Positions 16,701-25,389 of a stretch of DNA of 64,000 nt are shown here, piece by piece. Position 1 is the first letter of the stretch, and each line of letters starts with the position of its first letter. The position numbers and the translations under genes were made by a program. A model generated the notes under the pieces. That model was not told the DNA's origin. It did no database searches and was given only the letters and a program-made list of their open reading frames with translations. The stretch lies in assembly GCF_023701525.1 (NCBI RefSeq), contig NZ_JAMQAW010000006.1, positions 1-64,000 on the forward strand. The letters are read 5' to 3'. The stretch is from Streptomyces albipurpureus. GTDB taxonomy: Bacteria > Actinomycetota > Actinomycetes > Streptomycetales > Streptomycetaceae.

Positions 16701-18392
16701 TCAGAGGAAGTAGAGGCGGTTCAGGGAGACGGATTCGGCGGGCTCCGAGCGGATGGGCGCACCGTCGAGGGTGACCAGGCCGCTGTGGTTGTCCACCCCG
16801 ACGTCGCCGATGCGGGAGTTCAGCAGCAGGTCCCCGGGGCCGATGCCCCGGGTGCCGTGGACCGCGACCCGCCGTCGGCGGGTGGGCATCCGGTCCTGGC
16901 CGAGGTCGATGGCGGCGCCCGCCACAAAGGCGACGGAGATATCGGCGGCGGTCGCGCCGTACGCCCCGAACTGCGGCCCGATCACCAGCGGTTCACAGGT
17001 GTCGGTCGCCGCGTTGGGGTCGCCCGTCACCCCGTACGCGGGGAAGCCGGACTTCAGCACGAGTTGGGGTTTCGCCCCGAAGAACTGGGGCTGCCACAGC
17101 ACGATATCGGCCATCTTGCCCACCTCGATGGAGCCGATCTCCTGAGCGAGACCATGCGCGATGGCGGGGTTGATGGTCAGCTTGGCGACGTACCGCAGTA
17201 CTCGGCCGTTGTCGTCGTGCGGCCCATCGCCGTCCATCGGGCCCAGTTCGGCCTTCATCTTCCCGGCCATGGCGAAGGTGCGACGTACGGTCTCGCCCGC
17301 GCGGCCCATGCCCTGGGCATCGGATGAGGTGATGCCGATCGCGCCGAGGTCGTGCAGTACGTCTTCCGCGCCCATCGTCCCGGCACGGATACGGTCGCGG
17401 GCCATCGCCGCGTCCCCGGGGAGGTCGGTCTTGAGATCGTGTACGGAGACGATCATCCCGTAGTGCTCGGCGACGGCGTCCCGGCCGAAGGGGAGGGTGG
17501 GATTGGTCGAGGAGCCGATGACGTTGGGTACGCCGGCCAGCTTCAGGACGTTGGGCACATGCCCGCCACCGCAGCCCTCGATGTGGAACGCGTGGATGGT
17601 GCGACCGTCCAGGACCCTCAGGGTGTCCTCGACCGAGAGGCATTCATTGAGTCCATCGCTGTGCAGCGCGACCTGGACATCATGCTCTTCGGCGACCCGT
17701 AGGGCGGTGTCCAGGGCGCGGGTGTGGGCGCCCATGTCCTCATGGACCTTGAACCCGCAGGCACCGCCATCGGCCAGGGCCTCCACCAGGGGGGCCGCGT
17801 CTGATGATGAGCCGCGGGCGAGGAAGCCGATGTTCACCGGCCAGGCGTCAAAGGCGTTGAAGGCGTGCTTCAGGGCCCAGGGCGAATTGACGCCCACTCC
17901 CCAGACCGGGCCGAACTCCTGGCCGATCACCGTGGTCACACCGGAGGCGAGGGACGCTTCCATGATCCGCGGTGAGAGGAGATGGACATGGGTGTCCACG
18001 GCTCCGGCGGTGGCGATCAGGCCTTCGCCGGAGACGATGGTCGTGCCCGTGCCCGTGACGACCTCCACCCCGTCGAGGGTGTCGGGGTTGCCCGCGCGAC
18101 CGATGCCGGCGATCCGGCCCTCGCGGATGCCGATGGAGGCCTTGCGGATGCCCTGGACGGCGTCGATGACCAGGACGTTGCTGATGACGACGTCGCAGGT
18201 CTCCCGTACGGCAGCGGCTTTGAGGTGCAGTCCGTCCCGGGCGGTCTTACCGAATCCGGCGAGGAACTCCTCCCCCGGTTTCTGGGAGTCCGACTCCACC
18301 CGTACGACCAGGCCCGAGTCGCCGAGTACGACCCGGTCGCCGGCGCGGGGGCCATGGACAGCCGCGTACTCATAGGGATCAATTCCGGCCAT
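16701..18392 (-). CDS. ureC: Urease alpha subunit, divergent type with altered active-site flap
   Basis: A 563-residue urease catalytic subunit homologue (urea to ammonia and carbamate). The nickel ligands are kept: DTHVH (His135, His137), GFKVHED (Lys215 for carbamylation, His217), LHSDGLNE (His244), FHIEGCGGGH (His270) and SSDAQGMGR (Asp358). The mobile flap, normally MVCHHL, reads IVSVHDL: the flap Cys (319 in Klebsiella numbering) becomes Val and the following second His becomes Asp, while the catalytic His320 equivalent is kept (His318). No ureD, E, F or G lies in the window. The ATG has GGAGG upstream; the fused gamma-beta gene precedes it by 60 bases. Activity on urea should not be assumed. 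Confidence 0.93.
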   Translation of the reverse strand: MAGIDPYEYAAVHGPRAGDRVVLGDSGLVVRVESDSQKPGEEFLAGFGKTARDGLHLKAAAVRETCDVVISNVLVIDAVQGIRKASIGIREGRIAGIGRAGNPDTLDGVEVVTGTGTTIVSGEGLIATAGAVDTHVHLLSPRIMEASLASGVTTVIGQEFGPVWGVGVNSPWALKHAFNAFDAWPVNIGFLARGSSSDAAPLVEALADGGACGFKVHEDMGAHTRALDTALRVAEEHDVQVALHSDGLNECLSVEDTLRVLDGRTIHAFHIEGCGGGHVPNVLKLAGVPNVIGSSTNPTLPFGRDAVAEHYGMIVSVHDLKTDLPGDAAMARDRIRAGTMGAEDVLHDLGAIGITSSDAQGMGRAGETVRRTFAMAGKMKAELGPMDGDGPHDDNGRVLRYVAKLTINPAIAHGLAQEIGSIEVGKMADIVLWQPQFFGAKPQLVLKSGFPAYGVTGDPNAATDTCEPLVIGPQFGAYGATAADISVAFVAGAAIDLGQDRMPTRRRRVAVHGTRGIGPGDLLLNSRIGDVGVDNHSGLVTLDGAPIRSEPAESVSLNRLYFL

Positions 18393-18452
18393 CAGAAGCC
18401 TCCGATGTCTGGGGCGCGTCCGCCGGGTGCTTTTCGGAGCGGCTCGTCTGGC

Positions 18453-19136
18453 TCATTCGCGCGCACCCAGATATCCGCAGGCCACAGCTCTGCGCAGGGC
18501 CTCATCCTTGGCTCCAGGAGCGTCGAGGGGTCCGTCGACCAGACCGGCGAACCCGATCGCCACCCGGGCGCCGCCGATCGGGAGCAGCCCGACCTCGGAC
18601 CGTGCGCCGGGATCGAAGCGGACCGATGATCCGGCCGGGACGCAGAGTCGCATCCCGTACGCCGCTTCGCGGTCGAAGTCGAGCCGGGGGTTCGTCTCGA
18701 AGAAGTGGAAGTGGGAGGTGACGCTGATGGGGACGGAAGCCGTGTTGCGGACCATCAGCCGTAGCGCGGGCTCCGGTTCGGGGGTCGCGGGGCCCGGCAG
18801 GATCGCGCCGGGGGCGGCATCGCCCAGGCCCCCACCGCCGATCGGGTCGGAGATCACGGCCAACCGGGAACCATCGTCGAAGACGGCTTCCACATGGACC
18901 TCCGTGACCACGTCGGCGACCCCGGGCAGTACGTCATCGGGCCCGAGGACCGCCCGGGCGGCTTCGATCGCCTCCGCGAGTCGTCGCCCGTCGCGGGCCG
19001 CCTCGCAGGCCGTGTCCGCGATCAACGCGGTGGCCTCGGGCACATTGAGCCGCAGACCACGGGCCCGCCGCGCCCGCGCGAGTTCCGCGGCGCTGAAGAG
19101 CAGCAGCCGGTCCCGTTCCGTGGGGGTCAGTCGCAC
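18453..19136 (-). CDS. ureAB: Urease gamma-beta fusion subunit
   Basis: A 227-residue fusion. Residues 1-100 are the gamma subunit (MRLTPTERDRLLLFSAAELA, LNVPEATALIADTACEAARD, EVHVEAVFDDGSRL). Residues about 130-215 are the beta subunit, with the signature SVPISVTSHFHFFETNPRLD and FDREAAYGMRLCVPAGSSVR. Fused gamma-beta chains exist in Helicobacter and in a second streptomycete urease, where they pair with a divergent alpha subunit. The start is GTG at 19136 behind GGGAGGTGTGGTGAG. A palindrome (19153-19169) sits just upstream and probably governs the ureAB-ureC-aguA operon. Confidence 0.92.
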   Translation of the reverse strand: MRLTPTERDRLLLFSAAELARARRARGLRLNVPEATALIADTACEAARDGRRLAEAIEAARAVLGPDDVLPGVADVVTEVHVEAVFDDGSRLAVISDPIGGGGLGDAAPGAILPGPATPEPEPALRLMVRNTASVPISVTSHFHFFETNPRLDFDREAAYGMRLCVPAGSSVRFDPGARSEVGLLPIGGARVAIGFAGLVDGPLDAPGAKDEALRRAVACGYLGARE

Positions 19137-19152
19137 CTCACCACACCTCCCT

Positions 19153-19169
19153 TTAGAGCGTCACTCTAA
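19153..19169. promoter_or_regulatory. Inverted repeat upstream of the urease operon
   Basis: TTAGAGCGTCACTCTAA has 6-base perfect arms TTAGAG/CTCTAA around five bases, ending 17 bases before the ureAB GTG. Its form resembles a TetR or MarR operator overlapping a -10 region. No cognate regulator is adjacent. Confidence 0.45.
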
Positions 19170-19284
19170 CCATGGGGCCCGCGGGAGGGAAGCGACTGAC
19201 CTGGAACGGGGGAAGCGGGAGTGCCGGTCAGACCGAACGGCGTAGGAGGTTCTCGCGGTGGTGGCACCCGATGGGCAGACCGCC

Positions 19285-19797
19285 CTAGCCCGCGGTCCCG
19301 TCGAGGTCCTTGGCGTACATCTCGATCGCCCGGTGGAAGGCCCGTACCGTCGGGTCCTCGCTGGTGGCCGCCAGTAGTTCGAGCAGCAGCCTGGTGGACT
19401 CCTCGTACTGACCCCGGTTGAACAGGGTCATGGCCAAGAACGCCTGGAGGGCGCCATGTTCGGGGTACTCGGCGACCGCGGTGCGCAGCGTGCGTTCGGC
19501 GTCCTCATATCGGCCGAGCACCCGGTAGGTGCTGCCGAGGCCGAGCAGTGCCTCGCAGCGGTCCCCCGGCGTTAGCCGCTGGCTCGCGGCCGTCAGGGCG
19601 CGCTCGTAGAACGGCACCGCCTCGGCCTCCAGACCGAGGGCATCGTGCGCCCAGGCGGTCTGATACGCGATCTCCGCGTCCTGCGGCCAGCGCTCGCCCA
19701 GGGCGAGCAGCCGCCGCCGGGCCTCGGCGGCGTCGCCCTGCTCCCGCACCCGTACGGCCTCGGCCAGCCGCACGTTTCGCTCGGAGATCGTCGTCAT
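19285..19797 (-). CDS. TPR-repeat protein
   Basis: A 170-residue soluble protein of about four tetratricopeptide repeats: AEAVRVREQGDAAEARRRLL, IAYQTAWAHDALGLEAEAVP, CEALLGLGSTYRVLGRYEDA and AFLAMTLFNRGQYEESTRLL. It has no signal peptide or catalytic motif. Proteins of this length with C-terminal [FH]HRAIxxYA are widespread hypotheticals in streptomycetes, probably protein-interaction scaffolds. It lies upstream of the urease operon on the same strand with a 148-base gap, so it is probably a separate unit. Confidence 0.78.
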   Translation of the reverse strand: MTTISERNVRLAEAVRVREQGDAAEARRRLLALGERWPQDAEIAYQTAWAHDALGLEAEAVPFYERALTAASQRLTPGDRCEALLGLGSTYRVLGRYEDAERTLRTAVAEYPEHGALQAFLAMTLFNRGQYEESTRLLLELLAATSEDPTVRAFHRAIEMYAKDLDGTAG

Positions 19798-19873
19798 GCC
19801 CCCATCCTCACCGATGTGGGGACGGGGGCATGACTCATCCCCGTCGATACGGGGAGGGGAGCCCTGCGGCCTG

Positions 19874-19924
19874 GGGTCTGTCGTTTGGATCAGGCTGGCC
19901 CGGCAAGATCCAAACGAGAGGCCC
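19874..19924. repeat. Large inverted repeat directly after ilvE, probable bidirectional terminator
   Basis: Arms 19874-19891 and 19907-19924 pair over 18 bases with two mismatches. The core TCGTTTGGATC/GATCCAAACGA is perfect over 11 bases, with a 15-base loop. It touches the last base of the ilvE stop codon. There is no T-run, as usual for actinobacterial hairpin terminators. From memory, very similar GATCCAAACGA-type palindromes recur after genes in many streptomycetes. Confidence 0.6.
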
Positions 19925-21012
19925 TAGCCCAGTTGGTGCATCCAGCCGTGCTCATCCGCCGCGACACCGGTCTGGATGTCCAGCAGCGCCTTGCGCAGCT
20001 TCAACGTGACCTCGCCCGGCTGTCCATCGCTCTGGTTCCACTCGCCGCCGGCCGACTTCACCAGGCCGACGGGTGTGATCACTGCGGCGGTGCCGCAGGC
20101 GAAGACCTCGGTGAGGGTGCCGTTCTCCGCGTCGCGCTTCCAGTCCTCGGTGGAGATCCGGCCTTCCTCGGACTGGTAACCGAGGTCCTTCGACAGCTTG
20201 AGGAGGGTGTCCCGGGTGACGCCCGCGAGGAGGGAGCCGGTCAGCTCGGGGGTGACGATGCGGTCCCCGTACACGAAGTACAGATTCATCCCGCCCATCT
20301 CCTCGACCCACTTGTGCTCCAGGGCGTCCAGCCAGACGACCTGGTCGCAGCCCTTCTCCGCGGCCTCGGCCTGGGCGAGCAGGGACGCCGCGTAGTTGCC
20401 GCCGGTCTTGGCGAAGCCCATGCCACCGGGGACCGCTCGGACGTAGTTCTCGGAGAGCCAGACGGAGACCGGGCGCACGCCGCCGGGGAAGTACGAGGCG
20501 GCCGGGGAGGCGATCACCAGGAAGAGGTACTCGTTGGCGGGCTTGACGCCCAGCCCGACCTCGGCCGCGATCATGAACGGGCGCAGATACAGCGATGCCT
20601 CGCCGCCGTGTGCGGGAACCCATGCCTTGTCCTGCTGGATCAGCACGTCGCAGGCCTCGATGAAGGTCTCGACCGGGAGTTCCGGCATGGCCAGACGGCG
20701 GGCGGAGCGCTGGAAACGCGCGGCGTTGGCGTCCGGGCGGAAGGTGGCGACGGTGCCGTCGGGGCGGCGGTACGCCTTGAGGCCTTCGAAGATCTCCTGG
20801 GCGTAGTGCAGGGTCATATTGGCCGGGTCGATCGAGAGCGGCCCATAGGGGGTGAGCTGTGCGTCGTGCCAGCCACGGCCTTCGGTCCACTTGATCGTCA
20901 CCATGTGGTCGGTGAAGTGGCGGCCGAACCCGGGGTTGGCCAGGATCGCCTCGCGTTCCGCGTCGGATAGCGGATGCGCCGAGGGCTTGAGCTCGATCGA
21001 GGGCGTCGTCAT
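19924..21012 (-). CDS. ilvE: Branched-chain amino acid aminotransferase
   Basis: A 362-residue fold-type IV PLP enzyme that interconverts Leu, Ile and Val with their 2-oxo acids, using glutamate. The PLP lysine lies in [14 protein letters not shown] (near residue 200), preceded by the ATG-type VRAVPGG loop, and [20 protein letters not shown] follows, as in BCAT-II-like enzymes. The N-terminal [20 protein letters not shown] contributes to the substrate pocket. The length and architecture are standard. It stands alone between leuB and the TPR gene. A hairpin directly follows the TAG stop. Confidence 0.95.
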   Translation of the reverse strand: MTTPSIELKPSAHPLSDAEREAILANPGFGRHFTDHMVTIKWTEGRGWHDAQLTPYGPLSIDPANMTLHYAQEIFEGLKAYRRPDGTVATFRPDANAARFQRSARRLAMPELPVETFIEACDVLIQQDKAWVPAHGGEASLYLRPFMIAAEVGLGVKPANEYLFLVIASPAASYFPGGVRPVSVWLSENYVRAVPGGMGFAKTGGNYAASLLAQAEAAEKGCDQVVWLDALEHKWVEEMGGMNLYFVYGDRIVTPELTGSLLAGVTRDTLLKLSKDLGYQSEEGRISTEDWKRDAENGTLTEVFACGTAAVITPVGLVKSAGGEWNQSDGQPGEVTLKLRKALLDIQTGVAADEHGWMHQLG

Positions 21013-21209
21013 GAGGAGTGTCCTTCACCGTTGGTTGTGACGGACCGCGCTCACGCCGCCGCCGATGGTAGGACGTCCGAGCATTACCGCAGACCACGGC
21101 CCGCTTCGATTATCGCCTTAATGGGCTGATGCGAGAAACGGGGGTGGTACCGGGGGGAACGGCGTGAATCAGTCCAGGATGATGGTGGCACCCGGAAGCC
21201 GCAACGATG

Positions 21210-21243
21210 AAGCCGCCGGGTGCGAGGTGCGACCCGGCGGCTT
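21210..21243. terminator. Terminator hairpin downstream of leuB
   Basis: Perfect 12-base arms AAGCCGCCGGGT (21210-21221) and ACCCGGCGGCTT (21232-21243) with a 10-base loop, 17 bases past the leuB stop on the minus strand. Confidence 0.7.
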
Positions 21244-21259
21244 GGGTGGAAGCGTCGGG

Positions 21260-22300
21260 TCAGCCCGCTACTCGCGCCGCGAGCGCGTCGCCGATCTCGT
21301 CCGTCGTACGGACCGTTCCGTCGCGTCCCGCGAGGTCGGCGGTGACAGCCTCCTCGATGCGTACGGCCTCGGGCTCGAAGCCGAGGTGACGCAGGAGGAG
21401 GGCGACGGAGAGGATGGTGGCCGTCGGGTCCGCCTTGCCGGTGCCCGCGATATCGGGCGCCGAGCCGTGGACGGGCTCGAACATGGACGGGAAGGTGCCC
21501 GTCGGGTTGATGTTGCCGGATGCCGCCAGGCCGATTCCGCCGGTCACGGCGGCGGCCAGGTCGGTGAGGATGTCACCGAAGAGGTTGTCGGTGACGATGA
21601 CGTCGAAGCGCTCCGGCTGGGTGACGAAGAAGATCGTCGCCGCGTCGACATGCAGGTAGTCGGTGGTGACATCGGGGTACTCGGCGGCGACCGCGTCGAA
21701 GATGTTCTTCCACAGATGACCCGCGTAGACGAGGACGTTGTTCTTGTGGACCAGCGTCAGCTTCTTACGGGGGCGGGAGTTGGCCCGCTCGAAGGCGTCA
21801 CGGACGACGCGCTCGACTCCGTACGCGGTGTTCACACTGACCTCGGTGGCCACCTCGGCCGGGGTACCGGTGCGCAGGGAGCCGCCGTTGCCCGTGTACG
21901 GGCCTTCGGTGCCCTCGCGGACGACGACGAAGTCGATCTCGGGGCGGCCGGCCAGCGGAGTCGCGGTGTTCGGGAACAGCTTCGAGGGGCGCAGATTGAC
22001 GTAGTGGTCAAAGGCGAAGCGCAGCTTCAGCAGCAGCCCGCGCTCCAGTACGCCGGACGGCACGGTCGGGTCGCCGATGGCGCCGAGCAGGATGGCGTCA
22101 TGGCCCTTGAGGTCCGTCAACTCCGCATCGGGAAGGGTCTCACCGGTGCGGTGCCAGCGCTGGGCTCCGAGATCGTATTCCCTGGTCTCCAGCTTCACAT
22201 CTTGCGGAAGGACCGAGGACAGGACTTTCAGGCCCTGGGCCACGACCTCCTGGCCGATGCCGTCGCCGGGGATGACTGCGAGATTGAGGCTGCGAGACAT
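21260..22300 (-). CDS. leuB: 3-isopropylmalate dehydrogenase
   Basis: A 346-residue NAD-dependent beta-decarboxylating dehydrogenase of leucine synthesis. Motifs are [20 protein letters not shown] at the N-terminus, LRPSKLFPN, the [18 protein letters not shown] loop, HKNNVLV, the metal-binding [20 protein letters not shown] and [20 protein letters not shown] near the end. The open frame extends upstream to 22519 but family start and spacing (GTAGGG) favour ATG at 22300. A strong hairpin follows. It forms its own transcription unit upstream of ilvE. Confidence 0.95.
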   Translation of the reverse strand: MSRSLNLAVIPGDGIGQEVVAQGLKVLSSVLPQDVKLETREYDLGAQRWHRTGETLPDAELTDLKGHDAILLGAIGDPTVPSGVLERGLLLKLRFAFDHYVNLRPSKLFPNTATPLAGRPEIDFVVVREGTEGPYTGNGGSLRTGTPAEVATEVSVNTAYGVERVVRDAFERANSRPRKKLTLVHKNNVLVYAGHLWKNIFDAVAAEYPDVTTDYLHVDAATIFFVTQPERFDVIVTDNLFGDILTDLAAAVTGGIGLAASGNINPTGTFPSMFEPVHGSAPDIAGTGKADPTATILSVALLLRHLGFEPEAVRIEEAVTADLAGRDGTVRTTDEIGDALAARVAG

Positions 22301-22556
22301 GTCGGGGACCCTACTCTCCGTCCCAGCCCATGACATGGGACGTCCACGATGTGGACTTAGTGGTGCAGTCGGGGCGCACCGGCCACACGGGGCACGCGCG
22401 CCTGGGCGTCCCGAGCACATGCCGACCTGAGAACCCCATCGGACCGCGCTTGGCTTGATCCCCACCCGAGCGCGGCGATCTGGATCGGACTCAGCGGCGG
22501 CCGACCGGAGAGCGCACATCAGCCGCGGGCGACCCAGCCGGGTTCATCGGGGCGGT

Positions 22557-22685
22557 TCAGTGACCGGTGGAGCCGCCGTTGTCGCGGCGGTCGAGAGCGC
22601 GCTGAAGTGCGGCGGCCGCGTTCTTGCGGTCGGACTCACTGGCGTGGGAGGCATGGCGGACACGGCGGGCGGTCTCAGCGGGCAT
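22557..22685 (-). CDS. Small basic hypothetical protein (42 aa)
   Basis: Reads MPAETARRVRHASHASESDR and ends DNGGSTGH. It is Ala/Arg-rich and probably a single helix (KNAAAALQRALDRRD). AAGGAG lies 9 bases upstream of the ATG, a strong ribosome site that argues for real translation. No named family; small helical proteins of this kind are common near leuB in streptomycetes from memory. Function unknown. Confidence 0.6.
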   Translation of the reverse strand: MPAETARRVRHASHASESDRKNAAAALQRALDRRDNGGSTGH

Positions 22686-22978
22686 GGTGATCGACTCCTT
22701 GAGATCACGGAGATGTCGAGGTGCCGGTTGAGGCGGGGAGCGCGCCGCAGGGGTCGCCTGCCAAGGGCTGGAGCTCACGCACGCCATTCGCTTGATCAAG
22801 CGAGACGTTCGGCTCCTACCAAGCTAAGGGAGGTGGGCCTCGCTGTCTCTACAAATAGTCGGACTTCCTACTATCTGAGACGGCGATCATGGAATCCCCT
22901 GGTCAGCGCCGCGCACCTCCCAGGGCCTCAGGGAGATATCCGTTGAAGTCCCACCACGCGCAGTAGTTGGAGCCGCTC

Positions 22979-23254
22979 CTACGCCTCCGTGCCCGGTCGA
23001 GCGCTGTGGACGACCAGCAGCTGTCCAGGATCCGCGCTGAGCAGCAGCTCGCAGTCCAACTCCAGCAAGCCCGTCACCGGGTGCACAAACCTCTTGACCG
23101 ACGTACGTCGGACAGCCACCTCATGGCGCTCCCAGAGCGCGGCGAACTCCGCGCTGTTCGTCCGGGGTTCGGCCACCAGGGCGGCGGGCCCCGGGTCATG
23201 GGGCCGAGCGGCTCGCACCGATCGCAGCTGGGCGACGAGAGCTCGGGCGGACAC
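22979..23254 (-). pseudogene. C-terminal remnant of an XRE/MmyB-type regulator
   Basis: A 91-residue fragment matching the MmyB-like ligand-binding domain found at the C-terminus of many actinobacterial XRE regulators: ARALVAQLRSVRAARPHDPG, NSAEFAALWERHEVAVRRTS, VKRFVHPVTGLLELDCELLL and LLVVHSARPGTEA. Intact members have an N-terminal HTH of about 80 residues and a first half of the sensor domain, all absent here; upstream sequence (23255-23290) shows no continuation and the acetyltransferase stop follows at 23293. It is best read as a decayed regulator. It could still be expressed as a short protein from ATG at 23254. Confidence 0.7.
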
Positions 23255-23292
23255 CCGGCTTCCGCGCCGCTCTGAACCGCCACGGTGGCGGT

Positions 23293-23850
23293 TCAGAGCA
23301 CATCCCCGTCCCGCCAGTCGAAGACCAGCGCCTTGGACGGTTCCGGAAGCTTCTCGGCCGCGCTGCCGGCCCAGAGGAAGGTGGAGTCCTCCTCATCCGG
23401 CAGATGCACCACACCCGCCGGGCCGATCGCCTCGATGCGTCCGCGCCACAGCTGCCAGTCACGCGAACGGTAGAGCGCCGCGCCCGCGTCGGACGCGGAG
23501 AGCGCACCGAGGTCATAGGCCCGACCGATGACTCCCTCCAGCACCCCCATCACCAGGTCGCCGAGGCCCTGCCGCCGCAGCTCCGCCCGGACCGCGACGC
23601 CCTCGACGTATCCGACCCGGTACGAGCGCCCGCCGTGCATCACCCTGCGCATGATGACGCTGCCATGAGCGACGGGTGCGCCATCGGAGTCATACAGCAC
23701 GGTATGGACCCCGCCGAGGCTGTGGTCCCAGTCCTCATCGCCGAAGTCCCCGCCGAAGGCCTTGTCCAGCAGATCGTGGATGGCGGCCAGTTCTTGGGGG
23801 GTGAACTCATGGGTGTGTGCGGTGCGGACCAGCCAGGTTGTCTCGGACAT
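23293..23850 (-). CDS. AAC(2')-I-like aminoglycoside 2'-N-acetyltransferase (GNAT)
   Basis: A 185-residue GNAT protein that matches the mycobacterial/Providencia AAC(2') family along its whole length: ELAAIHDLLDKAFGGDFGDE, DWDHSLGGVHTVLYD, RVGYVEGVAVRAELRRQGLG (acetyl-CoA P-loop), YDLGALSASDAGAALYRSRD, WQLWRGRIEAIGP and the C-terminal LVFDWRDGDVL. AAC(2') acetylates the 2'-amine of gentamicin-like drugs and may have an unrelated native substrate in actinobacteria. ATG at 23850 (MSETTWL) was preferred over the longer frame. Only the fragment of a regulator lies beside it, so regulation is unknown. Confidence 0.85.
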   Translation of the reverse strand: MSETTWLVRTAHTHEFTPQELAAIHDLLDKAFGGDFGDEDWDHSLGGVHTVLYDSDGAPVAHGSVIMRRVMHGGRSYRVGYVEGVAVRAELRRQGLGDLVMGVLEGVIGRAYDLGALSASDAGAALYRSRDWQLWRGRIEAIGPAGVVHLPDEEDSTFLWAGSAAEKLPEPSKALVFDWRDGDVL

Positions 23851-23950
23851 AACTCTGAGTCTCCCCGGTCTCACGGCTTACAGGTACTCATCAAGGAAGT
23901 GAGTATCCGGGTCGTGGTGGAGAACAAGCCATCGCTGGACAGTTGTGCGC

Positions 23951-24526
23951 ATGAACGGCCTCTACTCCCTCAAGCCCTGGTACGCGGCCCGACTCTCCGG
24001 GGTCCGCGGCGCGCTCGTCCGCCGTGAGGTGTCGCCCGACACCCTGACGGCAGCCGGTGTGGTGTGCGCGGCCGGAGCGGCGGCAGCGCTCGCCTGGCTG
24101 CCCGTGCCGCTCGCCGCACTCCCGGTCGGTGTGCTGCTCGCGGCACGTCTGGCCTTCGCCAATCTCGATGGCGCCCTCGCTCGGGACACCGGGCGCACCA
24201 CCCGGCGTGGCGCACTGCTCAATGAACTCGGCGACCGGGTGGCGGACTTGGTGGTGCTGGCCGGTTTCCTTAGCCTCGCTCCGCGGTGGCTGGTGGCGGT
24301 GGCGGCACTGGCCGCGACCCTTCCGTCATGGGTGTCGCTGGCGGGCGCCGCGGCCGGTGCGCCGCGCCGCAACGGCGGCCCGGTGGGTAAGACCGAGCGC
24401 TGTCTGTTGGTACTGGTCGCCGCGGCCACCGGGTGGGCCGTACCGGTGCTGATGGTCATCGCGGTGGGTTCGCTGCTCACCGCGCTGGTCCGGCTCGGCT
24501 GGCTCTGGAAGGAGTTGGCCCGATGA
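23951..24526 (+). CDS. CDP-alcohol phosphatidyltransferase family membrane enzyme
   Basis: A 191-residue protein with about five TM helices. The catalytic signature reads DGALARDTGRTTRRGALLNE followed by LGDRVAD: DG-x2-AR-x8-G is kept, but the third acidic position of the usual G-x3-D-x3-D is Asn. The family joins a CDP-linked donor (often CDP-diacylglycerol) to an alcohol such as inositol phosphate, glycerol phosphate or glycerol lipids. ATG at 23951 was taken; GTG at 23945 is possible. Its TGA overlaps the ATG of cdsA (ATGA), which supplies CDP-diacylglycerol. The alcohol is unknown. Confidence 0.87.
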   Translation: MNGLYSLKPWYAARLSGVRGALVRREVSPDTLTAAGVVCAAGAAAALAWLPVPLAALPVGVLLAARLAFANLDGALARDTGRTTRRGALLNELGDRVADLVVLAGFLSLAPRWLVAVAALAATLPSWVSLAGAAAGAPRRNGGPVGKTERCLLVLVAAATGWAVPVLMVIAVGSLLTALVRLGWLWKELAR

Positions 24527-25389
24527 GCGGCTTCCTGGTGGTGGGCGATGCGATGGGCCGGGCCCTGCCGCTGGTCGCCGGTGCGCTCGGGGCCGGCGGT
24601 ATCGCGGTGGCCGCGCTCCCCGCGCGGGTGCGGATGCGGGCTGAGCTGCGGCGCCGCTGGCGCACCTGGGCACTGACCGCCCCGGTGTTCTTGGGCTCGC
24701 TCTTCCTGGGCGCGGGCGGGGCGTTCGCGCTCGCGGCCGCCCTCGGGGTGATCGCGGTGGCCGAGTACACGCGGATGGCGGGGCTCCAGCGGACCGACCA
24801 GGTGGTGTTGACGGTGGCCGCCGTCGTACTGCCGGGTCTGGCCTGGCTCGCCCCGGCGGTGCTGGATCCACGCGCCGCAGCACTGCTGCTGCTCGTCGCG
24901 GCGCTGCCGCCCCTGCTGTCGGGGGATGCCGCCTCGGGCTTCACCCGGGTCGCTCGTTCCACCTTCGGACTGCTGTGGATTCCCCTCTCTCTGACGGGTC
25001 TGGTGGTGCTGGGGGAAACGGCGATCGCGGTGGGGCTCGCGGTGGCGCTGGGCGATGTGGGGGCCTGGTGCGGAGGTACGGCGCTCGGTCGGCGCGGGCC
25101 GCTGGCCCGGCCGCTCTCCCCGCTGTCACCCAACAAGACCTGGGCGGGGGTCGCCGGTTGCGCGGTGGCGACCGCGCTGGTGCTGTTTGCGGTCGGCGTC
25201 TTCACACCACTGCTGTGGGCGGCGGTGCTGGTGGGTTGCGTGCTGGGCGATCTGCTGGAGTCGATGGTCAAACGGGAGGCAGGAGTGAAGGACGCGGGGA
25301 GTTGGCTTCCCGGGTTCGGCGGCCTGCTGGACCGCATCGACTCGCTACTGCCCGCGCTGCTGCTGGCGATGGTGGTGGGCGCGCCATGA
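24523..25389 (+). CDS. cdsA: Phosphatidate cytidylyltransferase (CDP-diacylglycerol synthase), accessory copy
   Basis: A 288-residue polytopic membrane enzyme making CDP-diacylglycerol from CTP and phosphatidate. Family motifs are LGDVGAWCGGTALGRRGPLA, LSPLSPNKTWAGVAGC and the C-terminal signature GDLLESMVKREAGVKDAGSW with FGGLLDRIDS; the usual HGG is FGG here. It is flanked by overlapping start/stop pairs (ATGA) with both neighbours, so the three genes form one translationally coupled operon. Streptomycetes have a separate housekeeping cdsA, so this is probably a specialised copy. Confidence 0.9.
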   Translation: MSGFLVVGDAMGRALPLVAGALGAGGIAVAALPARVRMRAELRRRWRTWALTAPVFLGSLFLGAGGAFALAAALGVIAVAEYTRMAGLQRTDQVVLTVAAVVLPGLAWLAPAVLDPRAAALLLLVAALPPLLSGDAASGFTRVARSTFGLLWIPLSLTGLVVLGETAIAVGLAVALGDVGAWCGGTALGRRGPLARPLSPLSPNKTWAGVAGCAVATALVLFAVGVFTPLLWAAVLVGCVLGDLLESMVKREAGVKDAGSWLPGFGGLLDRIDSLLPALLLAMVVGAP

